A stretch of DNA of 59,103 nucleotides, from contig NZ_WWCJ01000029.1 of the NCBI RefSeq assembly GCF_009857475.1, forward strand, positions 1 to 59,103, given 5' to 3'. This DNA is from Pseudoduganella guangdongensis. Lineage in GTDB: Bacteria > Pseudomonadota > Gammaproteobacteria > Burkholderiales > Burkholderiaceae_D. How positions within the stretch are numbered: position 1 is the first letter of the stretch; each line of letters starts with the position of its first letter. A program made the translations under genes and the position numbers. Shown here piece after piece: positions 33,621-41,126 of the stretch. Below the pieces are notes generated by a model. It searched no databases, was not told the DNA's origin, and saw nothing but the letters and a program-made list of their open reading frames with translations.

Positions 33621-34875
33621 GCGCCCCCAGCGCCATGCCCCACCAGAACGCCTCGCGCCCCATGCCGTAAAAGGCCCACAGCGAAAACACGCAGCTCATG
33701 GCCGCGCTCACGGTGAGCGCCTTGCCGCGCGCCAGCACGCCGCGCTGCGCCAGCTTGAACACCGCCGCCCCGCCCACCAGGTAGAGCGGCATGCTGGCCG
33801 CCGTCACCACCATGGTCAGGAAGGTGAAGCCCTCGGCCAGCGAGCGCGTGTAGTTCATGCCGATCATGGCGCTGGCCAGCACGCCCATCAGCAGCAGCGA
33901 CCAGGTCGGCGCGCCGTGCCGGTTGGCCGCCTTCAGGTGCGCCGGGAAGATGCCGTGCGCCGCCATCGAGGCCGTGACTTCGCCCGCCAGCATGGTCCAG
34001 CCGTTCAACGCGCCCAGGCCGCTGACGATCACCGCGAGCGCCAGCCATTGCCCGCTGCCGGCGTCCCAATAGCGCTGGAACAGGGCGACAAAGGGCGCGT
34101 CGGACGCCGCCAGTTCCCGCGCCGGCAGCAGCAGGAGCGGGATGGCGCACACCGCGACATACACCGTCGCCGCCGCCAGCGTGCCGGCGATGGTGGCGCG
34201 CGGGATGGTGCGCTCCGGCTGGTCGACTTTGGTGGCCGGCAGCGCCGCGCACTCCACGCCCAGCATGGCGAACAGCGCGATGGTGCCGGCGGCTGCCGTG
34301 CCGTCCAGTGAAAAGGGCACGTCCGCCAGGTGCGCCGCGTAGGCCGCGCTGTCGCCCGCCAGCACCCACGCCCCCAGCAGCACGATGGCGCCCATCGGCA
34401 GCAGCTTGAGCGCGGCCGACACCAGTTGCACCCGGCCCGACGCCAGCGCGCCGCGCAGGCTGACCAGCACGAAGCACCAGATGATGGCCATGCCGGCCAG
34501 CGGCTGCAGGGCCGGGTTGGCGCGCAGCGGCGGCAGCAGCGCCGCCAGGTAGCCGACGATGCCAATCGCCAGCGCCGCGTTGCTGATCCAGATCGAGACC
34601 CAGTAGCACCACATGGTGAAGAAGGCGATGCCGTTGCCGAAGGCGCGCCGGCAGTAGCCGTACGGCCCGTCTTCGTCCGGCATGGCGCGCGCCAGGCGGG
34701 CGAAAACGTGGGCGATGAACAGGCAGCCGATCACCGTGATGGCCCAGCCGGCAAAGGCGTTCCTGCCGTAGGGCGCCAGCCCGGCCGGCAGCATGAAGAT
34801 GCCCATGCCGATCATATTGCCCACGATTAGGGCGGTGCACATCCAGAAGCCGAGCGGCTTAGCCCCGGCGTGCAT
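33532..34875 (-). CDS. APC-family amino acid permease (AdiC/arginine-agmatine antiporter-like)
   Basis: The 447-residue protein has about twelve membrane helices. The start GFWMCTALIVGNMIGMGIFMLPAGLAPYG carries the GNMIGxGIF loop that binds the substrate amino group in AdiC-like proteins. Further parts are EDGPYGYCRRAFG, LFAMLGVECAALPATKVDQPERTIPRATIAGTL (the E and the P-x-R-T helix) and a large TM8 with NGWTMLAGEVTASMAA. It exchanges or imports an amino acid or amine. It overlaps the Rieske oxygenase gene by 17 bases, which suggests that it imports the oxygenase substrate, perhaps a betaine-like amine, but that is inference. Confidence 0.9.
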   Translation of the reverse strand: MHAGAKPLGFWMCTALIVGNMIGMGIFMLPAGLAPYGRNAFAGWAITVIGCLFIAHVFARLARAMPDEDGPYGYCRRAFGNGIAFFTMWCYWVSIWISNAALAIGIVGYLAALLPPLRANPALQPLAGMAIIWCFVLVSLRGALASGRVQLVSAALKLLPMGAIVLLGAWVLAGDSAAYAAHLADVPFSLDGTAAAGTIALFAMLGVECAALPATKVDQPERTIPRATIAGTLAAATVYVAVCAIPLLLLPARELAASDAPFVALFQRYWDAGSGQWLALAVIVSGLGALNGWTMLAGEVTASMAAHGIFPAHLKAANRHGAPTWSLLLMGVLASAMIGMNYTRSLAEGFTFLTMVVTAASMPLYLVGGAAVFKLAQRGVLARGKALTVSAAMSCVFSLWAFYGMGREAFWWGMALGALSLPVFWLARWRQQRRAAAGSTPTAAAPP

Positions 34876-35923
34876 AGGCGGCGCGCAGCAGGTTCTGGAA
34901 ATGCCACACGCCGCCCTCGCGCTTCGGGTTCAGGCGCCCGGCGCTGTAGGAGCCGGAGGCCAGCCCTTGCTGCACCTGCTCGCAGATGCTGATGTCTTCC
35001 GCCTGGATCTGGTCGGAGAAGGCTTGCTCGGCCTGCACCCGCGCCTGCACGTCCGGCGCGTCGGCATAGTAGTAGTCGAATTCCACGATGCAGTGGCCAT
35101 GCCCGGCCGGCAGGATGCGGTTGGTCTGCAGCCGCCCCGGCGTGATATTCAGCATGGTGTTGGGGTAGATGAAGTAGTACCAGGCGTGGCCGTCGCCGTA
35201 GAGGCCGGCGTTATTGCGCAGCGGCGAATGCTGCAGCGAATGCCATTGCGCCAGCTCGGTGTCGTAGGCGCGGTAGTCCAGCACCCGCGACAGGCCGGGG
35301 TGGACGAAGGGCAGGTGGTAGCCCTCCAGGAAGTTGTCGACGTACACCTTCCAGTTGCAGGCCAGGCGGTAGGTGTCGCGCTTGGCGAAGCGCATGTGCG
35401 CCAGGCCGGCCGGTGCGACGCGTTCGGCGATGCCGGCGAAGACTTCCGCAAACGGCGCCGTGGCCGCGTCCAGCGCCACAAAGACCAGGCCGTGCCACTC
35501 GCGCACCGCAACGCGCGGCAGGCCGATGGCGGACTTGTCGAAGCCGCGCGCGTCCTGCATTTCCGTGGCCGCGCGCAGCGCGCCGTCAAGCTCGTAGGTC
35601 CAGCCGTGGTATTTGCAGTGCAGCGCCTTGGCGCCCTTGCCGTTGCAGGTGGCGAGCGGCCCGGCGCGGTGGCGGCAGACATTGAAGAAGGCCTGCAGGC
35701 TGCCGTCCGGCTGGCGCACGATGATGACCGGCTTGCCCGCCACATCGCCCACCACATGGTCGCCCGGCGCCGCCAGCTCGCCCGTGTGCGCCGCCAGCTG
35801 CCAGCTGCGCCCGAACACCTCGCGCTGCTCGAACTCCAGCCAGTGCGGTTCGGTGTAGAAGCTGGCGTGCAGCGCGTGCGCCTGGTCCAGCGGTTCGATG
35901 CGGCAGTGTTCCTGCAGGGGCAT
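34859..35923 (-). CDS. Rieske non-haem iron oxygenase, alpha subunit
   Basis: The 354-residue protein has the Rieske [2Fe-2S] motif CRH (C83, H85) and CKYH (C103, H106), then the mononuclear iron site in NWKVYVDNFLEGYHLPFVHPG (D197, E200, H203, H208). The family includes aromatic-ring dioxygenases and the GbcA/choline monooxygenase/stachydrine demethylase group. Size and the EGYHLPFVHP element favour the amine/betaine branch. No reductase or ferredoxin gene is nearby, so electron donors come from elsewhere. It is coupled to an AdiC-like permease. Substrate unknown. Confidence 0.92.
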   Translation of the reverse strand: MPLQEHCRIEPLDQAHALHASFYTEPHWLEFEQREVFGRSWQLAAHTGELAAPGDHVVGDVAGKPVIIVRQPDGSLQAFFNVCRHRAGPLATCNGKGAKALHCKYHGWTYELDGALRAATEMQDARGFDKSAIGLPRVAVREWHGLVFVALDAATAPFAEVFAGIAERVAPAGLAHMRFAKRDTYRLACNWKVYVDNFLEGYHLPFVHPGLSRVLDYRAYDTELAQWHSLQHSPLRNNAGLYGDGHAWYYFIYPNTMLNITPGRLQTNRILPAGHGHCIVEFDYYYADAPDVQARVQAEQAFSDQIQAEDISICEQVQQGLASGSYSAGRLNPKREGGVWHFQNLLRAAYARRG

Positions 35924-35955
35924 GGCAGGCTCCGGGGCGGGAAAGGCTCACTCTC

Positions 35956-36540
35956 TCATAAATTGCCCTCGGCGGGAAGCGGCAGCAGCCAGCCCGCCAG
36001 CACCAGGAGCCACAGCATGCCGCCAAACACGCACCAGGCGTAATTGGCGCCGGTGAATTCTCTGTTGCCGGCGCCTGCCGGGTCGCCGCAGCGGGCGTTG
36101 ACCTCAAGCTGCACCTGCTTCATCAGCAGGCCGATCAGCAGCAGCAGGAACATATTGATCACGTCGAAGAAGAACGAGTCGCGCCCGGCCCAGGCCAGCA
36201 CATAGCCCACCACCAGCAAGAACACCATGGCGGCAGCGTAGCTGCCACTATCCCAGGGGCCACGCTTGCCGCTGGGGTCGTGTTCGCCGATGCGGCGAAA
36301 CAGGCTGTGGGTGGAGAAGAGGGCGAACACCGCGCGCGGAATCGGCCACAGGCGCGCGGCGGTGGCGCGGTCGTACAGTGCCCAGTTTTTGTAGTACCAG
36401 TACAGCTGGTACATGCCCATGGTGAGGAAGAACAGGATCAGCATTTTGCGCGTGGCGACCACGTAGAAGCGGTCATCCAGCGCAGCGCGCGGCTGTTCAT
36501 CGAGGTTGGCGAGGGGGGCGGCGTAAATATTGTTGCTCAT
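35956..36540 (-). CDS. membrane protein, DUF4234-like
   Basis: ATG 36540 (MSNNIYAAPLANLDEQP) is chosen inside a longer frame. The 194-residue protein has four or five membrane helices: LILFFLTMGMYQLYWYYKNWALY (about 35-57), then a cytoplasmic piece with RAVFALFSTHSLFRRIGEHD, a helix pair around AAMVFLLVVGYVLAWAGRD and FFFDVINMFLLLLIGLLM, and a final helix. The GMYQLYWYYKNW pattern is that of DUF4234 and relatives of unknown role. It follows the Rieske/permease pair on the same strand with a 32-base gap. Confidence 0.8.
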   Translation of the reverse strand: MSNNIYAAPLANLDEQPRAALDDRFYVVATRKMLILFFLTMGMYQLYWYYKNWALYDRATAARLWPIPRAVFALFSTHSLFRRIGEHDPSGKRGPWDSGSYAAAMVFLLVVGYVLAWAGRDSFFFDVINMFLLLLIGLLMKQVQLEVNARCGDPAGAGNREFTGANYAWCVFGGMLWLLVLAGWLLPLPAEGNL

Positions 36541-36628
36541 TTGCTGTCCGGAAACTTGGATAGCAGATTCTAGCCAGAGCTTTTTCGCGCAAGCTCTCCA
36601 AAAGTCACACTTGGTGAAAAATATACGC

Positions 36629-36934
36629 TTATTGCACTGGATATATCGGGGCATCGGCCAGCGTGCCCGCCACCGTCATCCAGGGACGGATGCGCCAATT
36701 GAGCACCAGCCCGTGCTTCACATAGGGATCGCGCGCGACGAACTGCTCCACCACGGCCGCCGATTCGGCCTTGAACCACAGCAGCGCGCTGTCGACCGGT
36801 TCGGCCAGCACGCCGCCCAGCTGGAATTCGCCGCGCCCGTGCGATTCCCACGCCAGCTGCAAGTGCTCGTCGCGGAACTCGGCGCGGCGCGCCAGGTAGT
36901 CGGGGGCGTAATCGTACATCAGGACGTAATGCAT
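36629..36934 (-). CDS. YciI-family protein
   Basis: The 101-residue protein MHYVLMYDYAPDYLARRAEFRDEHLQLAWE has the YciI pattern: an N-terminal strand, a helix with a conserved His (R-x3-H-L), the strand-turn GEFQLGGVLAEPVDSALLWF, and helix VVEQFVARDPYVKHGLVLNWRIRPW. The dimeric alpha+beta-barrel fold may catalyse decarboxylation or halogen removal in some relatives, but most have no known role. It is the last gene before the tRNA on this strand; the terminator at 36980-37007 is between them. Confidence 0.92.
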   Translation of the reverse strand: MHYVLMYDYAPDYLARRAEFRDEHLQLAWESHGRGEFQLGGVLAEPVDSALLWFKAESAAVVEQFVARDPYVKHGLVLNWRIRPWMTVAGTLADAPIYPVQ

Positions 36935-36979
36935 GGCGGTCTCGCAAGGAAGAGGGGAGACCGAGTATAGCCAGAAATG

Positions 36980-37007
36980 AAAACGCCAGCCCGAAGGCTG
37001 GCGTTTT
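36980..37007 (-). terminator. terminator after tRNA-Lys
   Basis: AAAACGCCAGCC-CGAA-GGCTGGCGTTTT is a perfect 12-bp stem with T/A tails on both sides. It starts 9 bases beyond the tRNA 3' end on the minus strand. Confidence 0.85.
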
Positions 37008-37016
37008 CACTGATAC

Positions 37017-37092
37017 TGGTAGGCCGTGCGGGGCTCGAACCTGCGACCAACGGATTAAAAGTCCGCTGCTCTACCAACTGAGCTAACGACCC
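37017..37092 (-). tRNA. tRNA-Lys (anticodon TTT)
   Basis: On the minus strand the 76-base sequence begins GGGTCGTTAGCTCAGTTGGT, has an anticodon loop CTTTTAA (anticodon TTT), the T arm GCAGGTTCGAGCCC and ends with an encoded CCA. It is followed by a strong terminator. No second copy of its 3' end is seen nearby, so there is no sign that an element has used it as attachment site. Confidence 0.97.
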
Positions 37093-37141
37093 GAAGGGCA
37101 TGAATTATATAGAGCTAAAAGACATTCTGCAAGAGTCGCAT

Positions 37142-38164
37142 TTACTCCGGTGCGCGCTGGAACTCCACGCGGCAGGTGCCGCCCGAGCAGGGGAAGGAAA
37201 TGGTCTCGGCCGGGAAGCCGATGTCGAGCACGAGCGGCGCGCCGCCATTGACGGCGAAATATGCCTGGTAGTCGTCGGCCCAGGCCACCACGTCAATCAC
37301 TTCGCCCGGCTCGAAGCGCTGCTTCAGTGCCTTGCGCTGGGGCTTGTTGGAGCCGCCTTTGTAAATAAGTTCGGCAGATACGGTAATGCGGTTGGTGTTT
37401 GCGTCTGCCTGCAGGCGCAGGCACGCCGCGTCGCTCGGCATGACGGCATTCAGGCAGATCCCGGCCATGGGCGCCCACTTCTCATGGTGCTTGATGTCGT
37501 CGAGCGATATGCGCAGGTGGCGACTCATGCGCCGCTCGAATTGATAGTCCTCACGGTCGTAGTGGCCGGCTGCGGCTTCCAATTCCAGCTGCCAGGGCGA
37601 ATCGGTCGACGGCGCATCCTTCGTCTCGTCGACACTGCCCGGGAGCAGGGCCAGGGCTTCCGGAAAGCCCTTTGCTGCTGCGCTGCGCAGGTAGGCGTCT
37701 GCCTTTTCGCGATCTTCCAGCAGGCGCGACATCAGAAATTGCGCTTCGCGGGAACCGTCGTTATCGGCCTGTTCCTGCAACCGCGCCAGCACGCTTTGGA
37801 AGTCGCCATGGTAGCGGCCTTGAAGCTTCAGCCGCGCCAGCGCACGGGCCGCATTGCCGCTGCCTTCGGCGTAGGCTTTTTGGCACCAGCGGACGGCGGC
37901 ATCCGTATCCTTTGCTACGCCGATGCCATTCAAATAGCGGTCGCACAGGTCAAACTGCCCGGCCACATCACCATTCAAGGCAAACACCTCGGCCACTTCC
38001 AGCCCGCGCTCGCGCATGGATAGGGTGACCGGAGCGGAATAGTCGGCAGGCGGGGTTTTGCTGCCATCCTTGTTGCCTAATGCGGCCAATAAGACCGCGA
38101 GAGGAACGGCCTGGCCATTGACCTTCAAGACGCCGGCCTGCAGTTCCAGCGTGGTGCGCAGCAT
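37142..38164 (-). CDS. Sel1-repeat-like protein
   Basis: The 340-residue protein has a helical-repeat middle: GDVAGQFDLCDRYLNGIGVAKDTDAAVRWCQKAYAEGSGNAARALARLKLQG is the first clear Sel1 repeat (residues about 65-115), with further ones to about 165. The C-terminal half is beta-rich with Cys residues and ends in FPCSGGTCRVEFQRAPE. There is no obvious signal peptide; the start LRTTLELQAGVLKVNGQAVPLA looks like a short sheet. Sel1 repeats act as protein-binding scaffolds. The start is 13 bases after the stop of the YdgA-like gene, so both form one operon. Confidence 0.75.
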   Translation of the reverse strand: MLRTTLELQAGVLKVNGQAVPLAVLLAALGNKDGSKTPPADYSAPVTLSMRERGLEVAEVFALNGDVAGQFDLCDRYLNGIGVAKDTDAAVRWCQKAYAEGSGNAARALARLKLQGRYHGDFQSVLARLQEQADNDGSREAQFLMSRLLEDREKADAYLRSAAAKGFPEALALLPGSVDETKDAPSTDSPWQLELEAAAGHYDREDYQFERRMSRHLRISLDDIKHHEKWAPMAGICLNAVMPSDAACLRLQADANTNRITVSAELIYKGGSNKPQRKALKQRFEPGEVIDVVAWADDYQAYFAVNGGAPLVLDIGFPAETISFPCSGGTCRVEFQRAPE

Positions 38165-38176
38165 GTCCTTTTCACG

Positions 38177-39301
38177 CTAGGCGTACTGTTTGGCGATCAA
38201 GTCACCCACTTGCTTCTCATAGATCCGCGCGCCCAACTCGGCTGGCGAGATCTCCTGCTTCCCTTTGCCGGTGGCGCTGATTGCGATGTCGTTGGCGATC
38301 TGGCGCAGCAGCGACAGCGGCACGGTCACGTCAAGCTTGGCATGGAGCTTGTTCAGCACCGCCGCCCGCGAGGCGAATTCGGCCTCGCTGGCGTTCGGCA
38401 TGGCGAAGCTGCCGCTGATCGCGAGTTCGTGTCCTTTGTAGCGCAAGCTGAACTGCTCCAGCTCCAGCGTGGCGCCGCGCATGGCCAGGCGTTTGATGGC
38501 GGGGAGATTGCGCGAGAGTACGTCGAACGAGTCCCGGCCGGTGCCGCCTTTGGCTTGTCGTGCCAGTCCCTCCTTTTGCAGTTGGCCCAGTGTCGCCGGG
38601 TGGAGCTGATGCAGGCGCGCGGCGATTTGCACGTTCTCTACGCCGTGCCCGCCCAGCAGCAAACGGCCGATGCCGAATTCCAGACGCCCACCATAGCCCT
38701 TGCCGTCCCGCTCGATGTGCAGGCGGTGACGGAACTGCTCGAAGCTGCCCGACACCCCTTTCGGATCGGCTGGCGAGATGTCGATCGTGTCGACCATTAC
38801 CTCGCTTTTGCCGCTCCAGTAGTCGCGCTGCTGACTGGATTCAAAGCGGATGCCCTTGGCGTTGGTCGCGCCGACCTTGTCGGCAATGCGCAGCGCAGCC
38901 ATCTGGCCGCGCACCGTCACGCTGCCATCGCGCTGCGTGCGTGCTACCAGGCTGCCTGTTTCCCACGCCAGGTTTTCTGCACTGTCCTGGTACTGGCCCG
39001 CCGGCAGGGTGATACTGTAACTGCTGCCGGTAGCCGCTGGCAGGCGCTTGACCTGCAGGGGGCTGTCGGCACCCAGCACGGCGCGCACGGCGGCCATCTG
39101 TTCAGGCGAGTACTGGTTCTTGCTGGACTGCCCCGGCAGGAAGGCTTTCCCCGGCAGGGGAGTCAAGCGCGCACCTAGTTCGCGCTCAAGATAATCGGTC
39201 GCCAGGGTCGCTTTGCTTAACGGATCGGCGGCTTTGGCGGGTTGTGCGAGGGCGACAGGGGAGAGGGCCAGGGCGGCCCACAGGAGAAGCTGTTTTACCA
39301 C
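38177..39301 (-). CDS. YdgA/DUF945-like periplasmic protein
   Basis: The 374-residue protein has a signal peptide (MVKQLLLWAALALSPVALAQPAKA). The mature part is strand-rich with the style of DUF945/YdgA: repeats of LHIERDGKGYGGRLEFGIGRLLLGG, ATLELEQFSLRYKGHELAISGSFAMPN, and a helical C-terminus LSLLRQIANDIAISATGKGKQEISPAELGARIYEKQVGDLIAKQYA. DUF945 proteins are linked to envelope functions without a settled role. It is the upstream gene of the operon with the Sel1-repeat protein. Confidence 0.8.
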   Translation of the reverse strand: MVKQLLLWAALALSPVALAQPAKAADPLSKATLATDYLERELGARLTPLPGKAFLPGQSSKNQYSPEQMAAVRAVLGADSPLQVKRLPAATGSSYSITLPAGQYQDSAENLAWETGSLVARTQRDGSVTVRGQMAALRIADKVGATNAKGIRFESSQQRDYWSGKSEVMVDTIDISPADPKGVSGSFEQFRHRLHIERDGKGYGGRLEFGIGRLLLGGHGVENVQIAARLHQLHPATLGQLQKEGLARQAKGGTGRDSFDVLSRNLPAIKRLAMRGATLELEQFSLRYKGHELAISGSFAMPNASEAEFASRAAVLNKLHAKLDVTVPLSLLRQIANDIAISATGKGKQEISPAELGARIYEKQVGDLIAKQYA

Positions 39302-39417
39302 GGGCGGGAAGGATTTTTGTTGAGTCAGGGAAACATTATAGAGTCCATACCTGCCAGAAAGATGCGCGCATTGTCACAAGCTTGGGCATAATGCTGCCCT
39401 CGCGCCAAGGAGCCAAT

Positions 39418-39627
39418 ATGACCTACGAAGAATACCTCGACGAAGTGACCACCCTGATCTTCGAAAAATACAACGTACCAGATGCCGCCGCCGTCAAGCT
39501 GGTAATGGCCGCGCAAGACGCCGAGTTCTTCGTCCGCCACGACGAGGACAAGAAACTGCGCACCGTCGACCAAGCCCACAAAGACGCCAAAACCATCTAC
39601 GAAGCGTCTCTCGCGAAAAAGAAGTAA
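39418..39627 (+). CDS. small conserved hypothetical protein
   Basis: ATG 39418 has a good AAGGAG ribosome site; the frame upstream is not needed. The 69-residue protein, MTYEEYLDEVTTLIFEKYNVPDAAAVKLVMAAQDAEFFVRHDEDKKLR and a Lys-rich end, is mainly helical and charged. No family name can be given. It precedes the HigA-type gene by 12 bases, but looks nothing like a HigB toxin. Confidence 0.65.
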   Translation: MTYEEYLDEVTTLIFEKYNVPDAAAVKLVMAAQDAEFFVRHDEDKKLRTVDQAHKDAKTIYEASLAKKK

Positions 39628-39639
39628 TCTCTGGGGACT

Positions 39640-39894
39640 ATGCACAATCCCCCTCATCCCGGCAAAGTGATTCGCGATGGCGTGTTTGCCGAATCCGGCA
39701 TGACCGTCATCGAGTTTGCACGACGGTTGGGGATTTCGCGCGTGGCCTTGTCGAGAGTACTGCATGGCCACGCGGCCGTCAGCCCGGAGATGGCGATCCG
39801 TTTATCCGATGCACTGGGCGGCAGCGCTGAGTCGTGGCTGCACCTGCAGGCCGCTTACGACATCTGGCAAGCCAGGCAGCGCACGATTGCATAA
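39640..39894 (+). CDS. higA: HigA-family addiction module antitoxin
   Basis: The 84-residue protein MHNPPHPGKVIRDGVFAESGMTVIEFARRLGISRVALSRVLHGHAAVSPEMAIRLSDALGGSAESWLHLQAAYDIWQA is a complete XRE-type helix-turn-helix of the HigA/VapI branch. The PHPG-x-V-x-R-x-G/F start and the W-L-x-LQ-AYD tail are diagnostic. HigA normally follows a HigB RelE-like toxin gene in the same operon; here the gene upstream is a 69-residue helical protein of another type. It may be an orphan antitoxin. Confidence 0.92.
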   Translation: MHNPPHPGKVIRDGVFAESGMTVIEFARRLGISRVALSRVLHGHAAVSPEMAIRLSDALGGSAESWLHLQAAYDIWQARQRTIA

Positions 39895-39959
39895 TTCACA
39901 AGCCTGTCATTTTCGCCACCTAGAATCCGCCTCGTTTTTAACTTTTAACGAGGCGGGAC

Positions 39960-41126
39960 ATGAAGAAGACGGTATCGGTAGTAGCGGCAGCGGCGGCATT
40001 GGCCGCCTGTGGCGGCAACGGGCAAGCCCCGCTGCCGACCCTGGACGGCAAGCCGGCCCTGGTGGTGGCGCACCGCGGCGCCAGCGGCTATATCCCGGAG
40101 CAGACGGTGGAAGCCTACGCCAGGGCGATCGAGCAGGGCGCCGACGCCATTGAACCGGACGTGGTCTCGACCAAGGACGGTGTGCTGATCGCGCGCCACG
40201 ATCCCAACCTGGCCTTCAGCACTGACGTCGCCGACCATCCCGAATTCGCGGCGCGCAAGCGCAAGCTGAGCGTCGATGGCGACGTGCAGGAAGGCTGGTT
40301 CGCCAGCGACTTCACCTTGGCCGAGATCAAGACCCTGGGCGGCATTGCAACCGACGCCGAACGCCCGCAGCAGTTCAACGGCAAGTACAAGATCGCGACC
40401 GTGCAAGAGATCATCGACATGATCAAGAAGAGCGGCCGCAATATCGTCATCTACCCGGAAACCAAGAACCCGACCTTCCACCGCCAGCAGGGCGTGCCGC
40501 TGGAAGACAAGCTGCTGGCATTGCTGTCCAGCGCCGGCTGGAGCGACGCCAGCGCGCCGGTGTTCATCCAATCCTTCGAGCCGGGCAGCCTGAAATACAT
40601 GCGCAGCAAGGGTTCCAAGCTGAAAATGGTGCAGCTGATCGACGCCGACGATGTCGACCTGAAAACCGGCGCGCTGACCTACGCCGCGCCGTACAACCGT
40701 CCTTACGACTGGGCGCAGGCGGGCGACAAACGGATGTTCAGCGATATGGTGACGCCGGCCGGCCTGGCCGAGATCAAGACCTATGCCGATGGCATCGGCC
40801 CGTGGAAGCGCTATATCGTGAGCGTGAAAGGCACGCTGGACGCCAGCGGCAAGGTGATGGACGTGAACGGCGACGGCAAGATCAACGAGACCGACACCAC
40901 CACCCAGGCGCCGACCACGCTGGTGGCCGACGCCCACAAGGCGGGCTTGTTCGTGCATCCCTACACCTTCCGCAACGAAAAGCGCCGCCTGGCTGGCAAC
41001 TACAAGGGTGATCCGGTGCAGGAGTACAAGCAGTTCTACGCCATCGGCATCGACGGCCTGTTCACCGACTTTGCCGACACCGCCCTGGCCGCCCGCGCCG
41101 AATACCTGAAGGATACCGGCCGTTAG
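39960..41126 (+). CDS. glycerophosphodiester phosphodiesterase lipoprotein
   Basis: The 388-residue protein has a lipoprotein signal with lipobox LAAC and the GDPD core: VVAHRGASGYIPEQTVEAYARAIEQGADAIEPDVVSTKDGVLIARHDPNL holds the catalytic His pair and the E-x-D metal ligands. It splits glycerophosphodiesters from membrane lipids into glycerol-3-phosphate and an alcohol. Before the end, DVNGDGKINETD (301-312) is an EF-hand-like calcium loop, unusual in this place. The stop overlaps the end of the TonB-dependent receptor gene by 4 bases on the other strand. No glpT-like transporter is near. Confidence 0.92.
   Translation: MKKTVSVVAAAAALAACGGNGQAPLPTLDGKPALVVAHRGASGYIPEQTVEAYARAIEQGADAIEPDVVSTKDGVLIARHDPNLAFSTDVADHPEFAARKRKLSVDGDVQEGWFASDFTLAEIKTLGGIATDAERPQQFNGKYKIATVQEIIDMIKKSGRNIVIYPETKNPTFHRQQGVPLEDKLLALLSSAGWSDASAPVFIQSFEPGSLKYMRSKGSKLKMVQLIDADDVDLKTGALTYAAPYNRPYDWAQAGDKRMFSDMVTPAGLAEIKTYADGIGPWKRYIVSVKGTLDASGKVMDVNGDGKINETDTTTQAPTTLVADAHKAGLFVHPYTFRNEKRRLAGNYKGDPVQEYKQFYAIGIDGLFTDFADTALAARAEYLKDTGR

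Noticed and set aside
33113..34840. A 575-codon minus-strand frame over the permease and hydroxylase
   Set aside because: It is another frame of the AdiC-like gene and reads as Gly/Arg/Ala-rich low-complexity sequence, while the 33532-34875 frame has clear membrane helices.
37017..37092. tRNA-Lys as a possible attachment site of an integrated element
   Set aside because: No integrase gene and no second copy of the tRNA 3' end were seen nearby.
39418..39627. The 69-residue protein as HigB toxin
   Set aside because: It lacks the RelE/HigB size, fold pattern and basic active-site residues.
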